From NCBI GenBank assembly GCA_022820925.1, contig JAJEEO010000015.1, positions 1 through 64,000 of the forward strand: a DNA stretch of 64,000 bases. The letters are read 5' to 3'. The DNA is from Acidimicrobiia bacterium. GTDB taxonomy: Bacteria > Actinomycetota > Acidimicrobiia > Acidimicrobiales > Poriferisodalaceae. The position numbers and the translations under genes are program-made. Below are positions 25,915-34,509 of this stretch, piece after piece. Position 1 is the stretch's first letter; each line of letters opens with the position of its first letter. The notes beneath the pieces are model-generated. The model ran no database searches, was not told the DNA's origin, and saw only the letters and a list, made by a program, of their open reading frames with translations.

Positions 25915-27075
25915 TCAGCGGAGCGGGACGGATGCGGGGTTGTAGTTGAGCAGTTCGGGGCGGAAGGTGCCCTGGGTGGGCAGGTCAGGGTCCTGCAGAG
26001 CGCGGCCCTCCTCCACCGACCACAAGGCGACGTTGTTGCCCCGCTCGCAGCGCACGTTCTGGTAGATCTCCAACGCCTCTTCGACGGTGCTCGACGCCTC
26101 CAGCGAGCGGGCCAGCACCACCGCGTCCTCGACGGCCATGGACGCCCCCTGGCCCAGGAACGGTGTCATGGGATGCGCAGCGTCACCCAGGATCGCGACC
26201 CGCCCCGACGTCCACACGTCGAGCGGTTCGCGGTCGTACAGGCCCCACTTGAACAGCGCATCGTCGGGCACAGCACGGATCAGGTCCAGCAGGTGGGGCG
26301 CGAAGTCGGCGTAGGCATCGAGGAATTGCTGGGCCGTCGCTGGGATCGACCAGCCCTCCTCCTCCCACGTGTCGGTGTGCCCGCAGCCGATGAGGTTCAT
26401 CAGCTCACCGCCCCGCAGCGAGTAATAGAGCAGGTAGCGGCCGGGCCCACGGTGCATGGCGAGCTCCCGCTCACGCGTGATTGCGGGGGCAGCCTCACCA
26501 GGCAGCACCGCGCGGAATGCCACCTGACCGTTGAATCGCGCCGGCGGCCCTCCGAATACGAACGAGCGCACCGCCGAACCGTTGCCGTCGGCGCCGATCA
26601 CGAGCGGAGCGGTGTCGGTCGCGCCGTTGGCGAAGCGGACCGTGACGCCGTCAGCATCCTGGTCGAGCGCAACGAACTCGTGCGCTGCGTGCACTGCGGC
26701 CGGGTCGTTGTCGCGCACTGCTGCGAGCAGCACGCTGTGCAAGTCGCCTCGGTGGACAGCCAACAACGGCAGCCCGAAATTCTCTTCGAGCCACGCGTTG
26801 GGCAGGCCCGCGATGACCTCGCCGGTGGCGTAGTCGCAGGCGTGCACCGCTGCAGGGCAGCTCGACACCGCCGCGACCGCATCGTTCACACCTAGGTCGA
26901 TCAGACCATTGCGCCCGTTGGGCTGCATGACGATGCCTGCGCCGATCTCGCGCAGCTCGCTCGCCCGCTCATACACCGTCACCGCAATATCCCGGCGCTG
27001 CAACGCCAGCGCGAGCGACAGCCCGCCGATCCCACCGCCGACGACAACAATCCGATCAACAGTCACGGCGTCCAT
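25915..27075 (-). CDS. FAD-dependent aromatic hydroxylase (salicylate/6-hydroxynicotinate hydroxylase-like)
   Basis: 386 aa group-A flavoprotein monooxygenase. RIVVVGGGIGGLSLALAL near the N-terminus binds FAD, VIGADGNGSAVR is the DG motif, and VAILGDAAHPMTPFLGQGASMAVEDA is the GD motif. Such enzymes hydroxylate activated aromatic acids with NAD(P)H and O2. It is divergent from the Rieske/NicX-like/molybdenum hydroxylase run, and a 6-hydroxynicotinate-type monooxygenase would fit there. The ATG at 27075 is chosen; the track start at 27093 is a TTG. Confidence 0.87.
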   Translation of the reverse strand: MDAVTVDRIVVVGGGIGGLSLALALQRRDIAVTVYERASELREIGAGIVMQPNGRNGLIDLGVNDAVAAVSSCPAAVHACDYATGEVIAGLPNAWLEENFGLPLLAVHRGDLHSVLLAAVRDNDPAAVHAAHEFVALDQDADGVTVRFANGATDTAPLVIGADGNGSAVRSFVFGGPPARFNGQVAFRAVLPGEAAPAITRERELAMHRGPGRYLLYYSLRGGELMNLIGCGHTDTWEEEGWSIPATAQQFLDAYADFAPHLLDLIRAVPDDALFKWGLYDREPLDVWTSGRVAILGDAAHPMTPFLGQGASMAVEDAVVLARSLEASSTVEEALEIYQNVRCERGNNVALWSVEEGRALQDPDLPTQGTFRPELLNYNPASVPLR

Positions 27076-27204
27076 TCTGGCGACAAGACCCAACCGCCGG
27101 AATGACGCTCGATGCGTCTCGAAGGACTGCCGGACGGTGCCCTGTTAGTTTCCGGAGAGCGGAGTGCATCCCGCCATGCGTTACCGGGGGGAAGGGGGGA
27201 CGCC

Positions 27205-28338
27205 ATGTCGGATTCGTCCGAGTTGGATCCGCGGGGAACCAGGGCGGCGCTCGACGAGGCCAGCCATGCGCCCGGCGCGATCTATGCCAGCCCGGAGATC
27301 TTCCGCCGCGAGGTGGACGAGTACTTCAAGCGCGAGTGGCTGTATGTGGGACGGGTCGAGGAGCTGGCCGAACCGGGTGACTTCATGGCGCTGCGCCTGG
27401 TCGGCGAGCCGGTGCTGCTCTCACGAGATCGCGACGGTGAGCTGCACGCCAACTACAACATGTGCGTCCACCGGGGCGTCGAGGTTGCGTACGGATCGGG
27501 CAATCTCAAGGCCTTCAGCTGCCCGTACCACGGCTGGGTTTACGGTCTCGACGGCCAGCTGAAGGGCGCCGCCTACATGGCCGACACGAAGGACTTCGAC
27601 GTCGCCGACTGCGCCCTGACCCCGCTACGACTCGGTGTGTGGCGGGGCAACATGTTCATCAACTTCGACCCCGACGCCAAGCCGCTGGCCGATGCGATGG
27701 CGGTGCTCGACGAGGAGTTCGCATTCCTCGGGTGGGAAAAGTGCCGCCTGGGCAACAAGATCGACATCGACCTGGCGTGCAACTGGAAGTTCGTGCACGA
27801 GAACCTGATGGACTTCTACCACGTCGGTGTGCTGCACGCGGGAAGCTTCGGCGCCAACTTCAGCTTCGAGCCCGACCACGTCAACATCAAGCCCGACGGC
27901 GGTCTCTCGATCTTCTACAACGCCGGCCCGCCAACCCCCGGGGCCGAGCCGCTGCTCGGCAAGATGCCATGGCTGGAGGACCGGCCGCACAGCTTTGCCT
28001 GCACTGCGTTCAGGGCGCCCAACCTGACGTTCTTCGGCCGCATCGACTGCATCCGTCCGATGATCGCGTGGCCGATCGACGAGGGCCACACCCGGGTGGT
28101 CATCTACCACCTGTTCCCCGAGGAGTTCTTCGACCGGCCCGACTTCGACGAGACGCTGAAAATCTACCACGACTACCAGATCCTGGTGCTCGAAGAGGAT
28201 CGACTGATGATCGAGTCGATGCAGCAGGCGATGAGCTCGCCCGCCTACCGGCCCGGGCGCATGAGCACCCTGGAGAAGGGCATTCACAACTACCTCAACG
28301 GCTACCTGGACCGCATTGTCGACGGGGCGACCCCATGA
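27205..28338 (+). CDS. Rieske non-heme iron oxygenase, alpha subunit
   Basis: 377 aa. The Rieske cluster motif NMCVHRGVEVAYGSGNLKAFSCPYHGW (CxH...CxxH) is near 82-110. The catalytic iron triad is in NWKFVHENLMDFYHVGVLHAG (Asp, His, His) near 195-215. It needs a separate reductase, and none is adjacent. The ATG at 27205 has a strong purine-rich GGGGGGAAGGGGGGA upstream and is preferred over the track start at 27112. It overlaps the next gene by ATGA and heads a run of five catabolic genes. Confidence 0.9.
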   Translation: MSDSSELDPRGTRAALDEASHAPGAIYASPEIFRREVDEYFKREWLYVGRVEELAEPGDFMALRLVGEPVLLSRDRDGELHANYNMCVHRGVEVAYGSGNLKAFSCPYHGWVYGLDGQLKGAAYMADTKDFDVADCALTPLRLGVWRGNMFINFDPDAKPLADAMAVLDEEFAFLGWEKCRLGNKIDIDLACNWKFVHENLMDFYHVGVLHAGSFGANFSFEPDHVNIKPDGGLSIFYNAGPPTPGAEPLLGKMPWLEDRPHSFACTAFRAPNLTFFGRIDCIRPMIAWPIDEGHTRVVIYHLFPEEFFDRPDFDETLKIYHDYQILVLEEDRLMIESMQQAMSSPAYRPGRMSTLEKGIHNYLNGYLDRIVDGATP

Positions 28339-29360
28339 CCGCGACGGTTGCGGGCGCAGCCGACGTGCTGATGCGCGACTACATGGCGTTGGAGCCGGGC
28401 GAGACCGTCGTGATCACCGCCGACACCGACAGCGACCCCGAGGTGTGGCAGGCGATACACCGAGCATCTCTGCTCGCCGGCGCCAATTCATCGGTGATGC
28501 TGATCCCGCCGCTGCCGTATCAGGGCCGCCTCGCTGATCCGTACCTCACGCCGGCGGTCTCGGCCGCGGCGCTGGCCGCCGATGTGTGGATCGACCTCAC
28601 GTTCCCCTACCTCGCCGGCTCGGAACTGCACGATCAGGCGATGGAGGGCGGGCACATCCGCTACCTGCTGGGTGCCGACCTCAACGCCGGGGGCCTGCTG
28701 AGGCTGTTCGGGCGCGTCGATCTCGACCGCTACTTCGCCGTGCACCATGCCTTCGACGCGCTGGTGAACGACGCTGAGGGCAAGCCCGTGCGCATCACCG
28801 ACGGCGGCGGCACCGACGTGAGCTTCACGCTCGGGGAGCGCGGATTCTCCAAGCCGAGGCGAGCCGACAAGCCGGGCACGGTGCTGGTGCCCGGGCAGTG
28901 CACCCTGTTTCCCGAGGTCGAATCGGTGAAGGGGCGCATCGAGATCGGCGCCATCTTCCACGAGTACTACACCTCGCTCGCCGCCCCCATGACGCTCGAG
29001 ATCGACGGCCGCATCCGCTCGGTGACGGGCGGCGGCAACGAGCGAACCGTCGCCGACCGGGCGCTGCGGCGAGCGGGCTCCGACGGCAACTACGGCTACG
29101 TCATCCACTTCACCCACGGCATCCATCCCACGGCCCGGGTCACCGGCAGCTCGTTTATCGAGGACACCCGTACCCAGGGAAACAACGCCATCGGCATGGG
29201 CATGCCGTGGTGGGATCCCGGCGGCGGCGAGAACCACCCCGACGCGGTGCTGTTCATGCACACCATCGACATCGACGGGCAGCGTGTCGTCGAGGACGGC
29301 GCCATCGTGGGTCCTGAGTCGCTGGTGGCCCTGGCGGCCGACCTGCAACCGGTCGTCTGA
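28335..29360 (+). CDS. NicX / M29 aminopeptidase-like enzyme
   Basis: 341 aa. ALEPGETVVITADTDSDPEVWQAIHRASLLAGANSSVMLIPPLPYQG, LGERGFSKP, GQCTLFPEVESVKGRIEIG and HTIDIDGQRVVEDG resemble the M29 metallo-aminopeptidase fold. The same fold is used by 2,5-dihydroxypyridine 5,6-dioxygenase (NicX) in nicotinate degradation. Placement between a Rieske oxygenase and a molybdenum hydroxylase supports a ring-cleavage role over a peptidase, but this is inference. The start overlaps the Rieske stop (ATGA). Confidence 0.75.
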   Translation: MTATVAGAADVLMRDYMALEPGETVVITADTDSDPEVWQAIHRASLLAGANSSVMLIPPLPYQGRLADPYLTPAVSAAALAADVWIDLTFPYLAGSELHDQAMEGGHIRYLLGADLNAGGLLRLFGRVDLDRYFAVHHAFDALVNDAEGKPVRITDGGGTDVSFTLGERGFSKPRRADKPGTVLVPGQCTLFPEVESVKGRIEIGAIFHEYYTSLAAPMTLEIDGRIRSVTGGGNERTVADRALRRAGSDGNYGYVIHFTHGIHPTARVTGSSFIEDTRTQGNNAIGMGMPWWDPGGGENHPDAVLFMHTIDIDGQRVVEDGAIVGPESLVALAADLQPVV

Positions 29361-29366
29361 GCCGCT

Positions 29367-30227
29367 ATGAAACCCGCACCGTTCTCGTTTGTCGCTCCCG
29401 AGTCGCTCGGCGAGGTGGTTCGGACCTTGGCCGAGCACGGCGACGACGCCCAGATCCTCGCCGGCGGCCAGAGCCTGGTTCCGCTCATGAACCTCCGGCT
29501 GGCTCGACCCGAGGTGGTCGTGTCGATCAACCGCTGTCACGAGCTCGACTACATCCGGCTTGCGGACGACCGCCTCGTCATCGGTGCGCTCGTGCGCCAG
29601 ATCGACGCCGAGACCAGCCCCCTGGTCCAAGCCGAGTGCCCGCTGCTGGCCAAGGCGCTCCCCCACGTCGGGCTGCCCGCCACGCGCAACCGCGGCACCG
29701 TCTGCGGCAGCCTGGCCCACTGCGACCCGCTGGCCGAACTGCCAGCGGTGGCGCTCGCGTTGGAGGCCGAGGTGGTGCTCACGAACGTCGCCGGCGAGCG
29801 TCGGGTGCCGGCTCACGACTTCTTCGTCGCCGAGATGACCACCTGCATCGAGCCGGGCGAGGTTGTCTCAGCGGTCACGTTCGCCCGACAGGACCCAGGC
29901 GAGCGAAGCGCCGTAGGGGAAGTCTCGAACGGGGGCCACGTGTTCCCGGTGGGCGGGGTGGCGCTGCGGTGGGCAAGCTCGGACGGCATCTGCACGATGG
30001 CACGGATCGCGGCGTTCGGCGTCGGGTCGGTGGCCCAGCGTCTGGGCGACGCCGAGCGTGCGCTGGTCGGCTCCGACGTCGGCCCAGCGGCAATCGCAGC
30101 CGCCGTCGCGGCAGCTCGTAGTGAGGTCGACCCGACCGGTGACATCCACGCCGACGCCGACTACCGGCGACACCTCGTCGGCGTTCTCCTCGAACGCGGC
30201 CTGCTGGAGGGGAGCGTCCATGACTGA
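29367..30227 (+). CDS. FAD-binding (medium) subunit of a xanthine oxidase-family molybdenum hydroxylase
   Basis: 286 aa. AGGQSLVPLMNLRLARP is the first FAD motif and RNRGTVCGSLAHCDPLAELPA the second, as in CoxM, XdhB and quinoline oxidoreductase M subunits. It carries electrons from the iron-sulfur subunit to an acceptor. It starts six bases after the NicX-like gene and overlaps the small-subunit gene by 8 bp. Confidence 0.9.
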   Translation: MKPAPFSFVAPESLGEVVRTLAEHGDDAQILAGGQSLVPLMNLRLARPEVVVSINRCHELDYIRLADDRLVIGALVRQIDAETSPLVQAECPLLAKALPHVGLPATRNRGTVCGSLAHCDPLAELPAVALALEAEVVLTNVAGERRVPAHDFFVAEMTTCIEPGEVVSAVTFARQDPGERSAVGEVSNGGHVFPVGGVALRWASSDGICTMARIAAFGVGSVAQRLGDAERALVGSDVGPAAIAAAVAAARSEVDPTGDIHADADYRRHLVGVLLERGLLEGSVHD

Positions 30228-30708
30228 CGAAGTCGAGGTGACGGTCACCGTCAACGGGCGCACCCGCCAGTCCCGGGTGGAGCCTCGGCGGCTGCTCGTC
30301 GACTACCTGCGCCACGATCTCGGCCTGACGGGCGCCCACATCGGCTGCGAGCAAGGGGTGTGCGGCGCATGCACGGTGCTGCTCGACGGCCGCACCGCCC
30401 GCAGCTGCCTGCATTTCGCTGTGACGGTCGACGGATCCGACATCCGCACCGTCGAAGATCTCGCAGACCTCGACGAGCTGCATCCGATCCAGGAAATGTT
30501 CCATCAGAAGCATGCGCTGCAGTGCGGCTTCTGCACGCCGGGCTTCCTGCTCACGGCAGTCGAGCTGCTCGAGCGCACCGCCGACCCCGACGAGGCCACC
30601 ATCCGGGAGGCGCTGATGAACAACGTCTGTCGCTGCACCGGCTACGCCAACATCGTGGATGCGGTGGCCGAGGCCGCGGTGGAGCTGCGACGGGGGCACG
30701 GAGCATGA
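30220..30708 (+). CDS. [2Fe-2S] (small) subunit of the molybdenum hydroxylase
   Basis: 162 aa. The plant-type ferredoxin cluster is in GCEQGVCGACTVLLDGRTARSC. The second cluster uses CGFCTPGFLL and NVCRCTGYANI. Both clusters appear complete. The start at 30220 follows from the typical N-terminus (VTVTVNGRTRQ); the track ORF at 30058 is longer and overlaps the M subunit. ATGA overlap with the large-subunit gene. Confidence 0.93.
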   Translation: MTDEVEVTVTVNGRTRQSRVEPRRLLVDYLRHDLGLTGAHIGCEQGVCGACTVLLDGRTARSCLHFAVTVDGSDIRTVEDLADLDELHPIQEMFHQKHALQCGFCTPGFLLTAVELLERTADPDEATIREALMNNVCRCTGYANIVDAVAEAAVELRRGHGA

Positions 30709-33068
30709 GCAGCGACACCCAAGGCGCGGTCGGGCAGAGCGTCCTGCGCCGGGAAGACGACTACCTGCTGCGAGGCCAGGGCCGCTTCGTCGACGACCTG
30801 CCCACGCCGCTCAACACCCTGCACCTTGCCTTCGTGCTCAGCCCCTATGCCCACGCCCGGATCACTTCGATCGACACGAGCGCGGCCCTCGCCCTCGACG
30901 GCGTGGTCGACGTGCTCACCGGAGCGGATCTTGCAGCCATGGTGAAGCCGATCGCCGCCCAGATCGAGCTGCCCGGCTACAGCTTCAACACCCGCGACGT
31001 GCTGGCAGTGGACGAGGTGCGGTTCGCGGGCGAGGCGGTGGCTGTGGTGGTGGCCGAGAGCCAGTATCTCGCCGAAGACGGCATCGAGCTGGTGGAGGTC
31101 GACTACGAGCCGCTGCCCGCGGTCACTGACATTCACGAGGCCACTGATCCCGCCGCCCCGCAGGTCAACCCGACGGTGCCGGGCAACGTCTATTTCGAAG
31201 GCAGATTCGCTACCGAGGGAGTCGCCGCCGGCTTCGATACAGCCGCCCATGTCATCTCCGAGGACTTCAACTCGAACCGCGTGACCGCTGTGCCGATCGA
31301 GCCCCGCGGGTGCCTTGCCGTGCCCGAGCAGCCGGCCAACCTGGTCTTCTACTCCTCGACTCAGATACACCACCTGCTGCGGACGGCCTTGGCCGAGTTC
31401 CTCGACGTTGCAGAGTCGAACCTGCGGGTCGTGGTGCCCGACGTCGGCGGCGGTTTCGGCATCAAGGCCGCTCTCTACCCCGAAGAGTTCGTCTGCGCCG
31501 CGCTCGCGCTGCGCCTGCGCCGGCCCGTCAAGTGGATCCAGGACCGCTACGGCGCCCTGCTCACCGACGTGCACGCCCGCGACAACCACTACCGGGTGGA
31601 GGCCGCGATCGACGACGACGGCATCGTGCTCGCGCTGCGGGCCGAGATTCGCACCAACGGCGGCGCCTACTCGGCGCTGCCCTTCGGGTGCACCCTCGAG
31701 ACCACCGGCGGCGCCCGCATGATCGTCGGGCCGTACCGGATCACCGAGTACGAGTACACGGCCACCGCCGTCGCAACCCACACTGCGCCCGTGCTGGCCT
31801 ACCGGGGCGTGGCCCAGCCGGTCTGCTTCATGGCGATCGAGGGCATCATGGACCGCATTGCCCGCCGGCTCGGGCTCGATCCAGCCGAGGTTCGGCTGCG
31901 CAACATGGTGCCCACCGCCGAGCTGCCGTGGACCAACATCGTCGGCGTCCGCTACGACACGGGCAGCTTCGTCGAGTCGCTCGAGATGGCGATGGAGATG
32001 GCCAACTACGACGAGTTCCGTGCCAGCCAGGCGCAGGGCCGACTCGTCGACGGCAAGTACCGGGGCATCGGCATCTGCAGCTTCACCGAGGTGAGCGGCA
32101 CGGGCGCCCCGGGCTGGCGTGCCCGTGGGCTGACCCGCCTGCCCGGGTTCGACAGCGGCACGGTGAAGGTGGAGCCCACCGGCAAGGTGACCGCCTTCGT
32201 GAGCCACGCCCATTCGGGCCAGGGCCACTTCACGACCTTCGCGCAGGTCGTCGCCGACGCGCTCGGGGCCCGGCTGGAAGATGTGACGGTCGTCGAGGGT
32301 GACACCGCCGCTGGGCCCTACGGCACGAACACCTTTGCCAGCCGCAGCGCAGTCACGGGCGGCGGAGCACTGATTCGTGCGTCGGAAAAGGCCAGGCTCA
32401 AGTTGGCGCGCATCGCCGCGTTCATGCTCGAGTCGACACCCGAAGACATCGTGGTCTCCGATGGCCGGATGCACGTCGCCGGCGTGCCGAGCCGAGCGCT
32501 CTCATTCCAAGAGGTCGCCGAGACGGCCTATGCGATGAACACCAGCGACCTGCCCGAGGGCGAGAGCTTCGGCATCGAGGAGACCGACTTCTACGACCCG
32601 CCCTTGGTCACCATGGCCAACGCCACCCACATCGCGCAGGTGGCCGTCGATGCCGCAGACGGCACCGTCGACATCGAGGGCTACGTCGTCGTGCACGACT
32701 GCGGCCGCGTCATCAACCCGATGATCGTCGACGGCCAGGTGATGGGCGGTGTGGCCCAAGGCATCGGCGAAGCGCTCATGGAGGAGTTCGTCTACGACCC
32801 CGACGGCGGGGTCCGCACGGCGACGCTGATGGACTATCTCCTGCCGAGCTCGGTGGACGTGCCCAACTACCAGATCGCTCACATCGAGTCGCCGTCGATC
32901 GACACCGTCGGCGGGTTCAAGGGCGTGGGTGAAGGCGGGCTGATCGGCGCAGTGGCCGCGCTCGTCAACGCCGTCGCCGACGCGCTGTCCGATCTCGACG
33001 TCAACGTCAACACCAAGCCGCTGCGGCCCGCGCTGCTGTCACGCCTCATCCGAGAAGCCGGCGGCTGA
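30705..33068 (+). CDS. Molybdopterin-binding (large) subunit, xanthine oxidase family, not a classical CO dehydrogenase
   Basis: 787 aa. VGQSVLRREDDYLLRGQGRFVDDL is the usual N-terminus. VPDVGGGFGIKAALYPEE, GQGHFTTFAQVVADALG and KGVGEGGLIGA (catalytic glutamate region) bind or act at the molybdenum centre. The active-site loop near 364 reads AYRGVAQ, neither AYRCSFR of form I CO dehydrogenase nor AYRGAGR of form II-like proteins. It is best read as a hydroxylase of an N-heterocycle or similar substrate. The context of FAD hydroxylase, Rieske oxygenase and NicX-like enzyme supports that. The track start at 30360 lies inside the small subunit. Confidence 0.9.
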   Translation: MSSDTQGAVGQSVLRREDDYLLRGQGRFVDDLPTPLNTLHLAFVLSPYAHARITSIDTSAALALDGVVDVLTGADLAAMVKPIAAQIELPGYSFNTRDVLAVDEVRFAGEAVAVVVAESQYLAEDGIELVEVDYEPLPAVTDIHEATDPAAPQVNPTVPGNVYFEGRFATEGVAAGFDTAAHVISEDFNSNRVTAVPIEPRGCLAVPEQPANLVFYSSTQIHHLLRTALAEFLDVAESNLRVVVPDVGGGFGIKAALYPEEFVCAALALRLRRPVKWIQDRYGALLTDVHARDNHYRVEAAIDDDGIVLALRAEIRTNGGAYSALPFGCTLETTGGARMIVGPYRITEYEYTATAVATHTAPVLAYRGVAQPVCFMAIEGIMDRIARRLGLDPAEVRLRNMVPTAELPWTNIVGVRYDTGSFVESLEMAMEMANYDEFRASQAQGRLVDGKYRGIGICSFTEVSGTGAPGWRARGLTRLPGFDSGTVKVEPTGKVTAFVSHAHSGQGHFTTFAQVVADALGARLEDVTVVEGDTAAGPYGTNTFASRSAVTGGGALIRASEKARLKLARIAAFMLESTPEDIVVSDGRMHVAGVPSRALSFQEVAETAYAMNTSDLPEGESFGIEETDFYDPPLVTMANATHIAQVAVDAADGTVDIEGYVVVHDCGRVINPMIVDGQVMGGVAQGIGEALMEEFVYDPDGGVRTATLMDYLLPSSVDVPNYQIAHIESPSIDTVGGFKGVGEGGLIGAVAALVNAVADALSDLDVNVNTKPLRPALLSRLIREAGG

Positions 33069-33099
33069 TTCTCCGTCGCCGCGCTGCTGATTGCTGCGG

Positions 33100-34506
33100 C
33101 TAGAAGGTGCGGTAGTACTCGCGTTGTTCCCAGTCGGTCACGGCTGCCCCGAATCGTGCCCATTCGGATCGCTTGAGGGTGACGAAGTAGTCGACGATCT
33201 CGTCGCCGAGCGTGTTGCGGTAGAAGCCGCTGCGGTCGAACGCGTCGATGGCATCGCCGAGTGTGCGGGGCAGCAGGGGCCCGGCCTCGGCCTCATACGG
33301 CGTCTCGCTGGGGGGCGGCGCTTCGAGCTTCGATTCGATGCCGTCGAGCCCCGAGAGGATCTGCGATGCAAGGTAGAGGTAGGGGTTCGCGGCGGGGTCG
33401 CCGGCGCGGTTCTCGATCCTGGTCGCGGGCCCCGGGGGCTCGTCGATGACGCGCAGCATGGCGCCCCGGTGTTGGCGGCTCCACACGATCCGATCAGGAG
33501 CGATGCTGTAGGGCCGGTAGCGCTTGTAGCCGGTGACTGTCGGCGTAGTGAGCAGGCAGGACTCGGGGGCGTGGTCGAGGAGCCCCCCGAGGTAGTGCAT
33601 CGCCATCTCCGAGAGCGTTTCGCCGGCCACTGTCGGGGCGAACAGGTTGCGGCCGTCGCCGACGCTGAGGACCGACTGATGGAGGTGCCAGCCGGCCGTG
33701 AAGGTGTCGTCGCCTGCTGGCCTGGACATGAACGTTGCATGCAGGCCCTGTCGCCTCGCTATCTGCTTGACAGCAGCACGGATCAGGACTGCTTGATCTG
33801 CCAGCTCGATGCCGTCGGCGGGAGCGAAGGTGAGCTCGACCTGGCTCGGTCCGTGCTCGGCCTCGATGGTCCTGGGCGGCAGGCCCAGCGCCGTGAGGTG
33901 GCGTTGGATTGGCTCGAGCAGCGGTTCGATCCGGTCGGAGTAGTCCTCAGCCAGCAGGTCCCAACCCGGGTGGACGCGTTGATGGTCGCCGGAGGACTCA
34001 TCGACGCGGTAGAGGTGGAATTCGATCTCGAGGCCGGCCCGCAGCCGCAGCCCTCGATCCGTCAGCTTCTGGTGCGCCTGGGCACAGATGCGGCGCGTCG
34101 ACAGCTCGATCGGAGCGCCCTCGACGCTGTGCAGGTCACTGAGCATCCACCCGGTCCCGTCCAGCCACGGCAGTACACGGAATGTGGCGGGGTCGGGGAC
34201 CATGACCATGTCGCGCGCCCCCATGACCGAGGCGAGCGTCGGGCCGCCGTCGGGCTCCCAGAGGCTGAACGCGTAGTGCTGGCCAGTGTCCTTGGTGAGC
34301 AGCGAAGCCGGAAACGCGACGCCATGGCGCAGCGCATGCGGCACCTGCGCCGCGTCGAGCACCTTGCCGTGCAACCGTCCGTGCTGGTCGGCGAACGAGA
34401 CCCGAACGCTGCGCAGCCCCTTGTCACGGACCTGGTCCTCGACCGCCGCCGCAGCGTCGGCCCAGTCGGCGTCCCAGCGATCTTCAGGCATCGAGGTGCC
34501 GGGCAT
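33100..34506 (-). CDS. Glutamine synthetase-family ligase
   Basis: 468 aa. The N-terminal beta-grasp (VRVSFADQHGRLHGK) is followed by the catalytic barrel: LEIEFHLY, EAEHGPSQVELTF, GWHLHQSVLS, NRAGDPAANPYLYLA. This is a GlnA-like enzyme of the type that joins glutamate to amines (gamma-glutamyl-polyamine, -anilide, -isopropylamide synthetases) rather than housekeeping glutamine synthetase. It lies 3 bp after a Rieske oxygenase gene in the same operon. That pairing recalls aniline and alkylamine degradation, where gamma-glutamylation precedes oxygenation. Substrate not known. Confidence 0.85.
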   Translation of the reverse strand: MPGTSMPEDRWDADWADAAAAVEDQVRDKGLRSVRVSFADQHGRLHGKVLDAAQVPHALRHGVAFPASLLTKDTGQHYAFSLWEPDGGPTLASVMGARDMVMVPDPATFRVLPWLDGTGWMLSDLHSVEGAPIELSTRRICAQAHQKLTDRGLRLRAGLEIEFHLYRVDESSGDHQRVHPGWDLLAEDYSDRIEPLLEPIQRHLTALGLPPRTIEAEHGPSQVELTFAPADGIELADQAVLIRAAVKQIARRQGLHATFMSRPAGDDTFTAGWHLHQSVLSVGDGRNLFAPTVAGETLSEMAMHYLGGLLDHAPESCLLTTPTVTGYKRYRPYSIAPDRIVWSRQHRGAMLRVIDEPPGPATRIENRAGDPAANPYLYLASQILSGLDGIESKLEAPPPSETPYEAEAGPLLPRTLGDAIDAFDRSGFYRNTLGDEIVDYFVTLKRSEWARFGAAVTDWEQREYYRTF

Positions 34507-34509
34507 CTT

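Noticed and set aside
30642-32474. 610-aa minus-strand ORF
   Set aside because: Antisense to the molybdenum hydroxylase large subunit; no recognisable domain.
30705-33068. Carbon monoxide dehydrogenase (CoxL) call
   Set aside because: The active-site loop is AYRGVAQ, not AYRCSFR, and the gene neighbours suit heteroaromatic catabolism.
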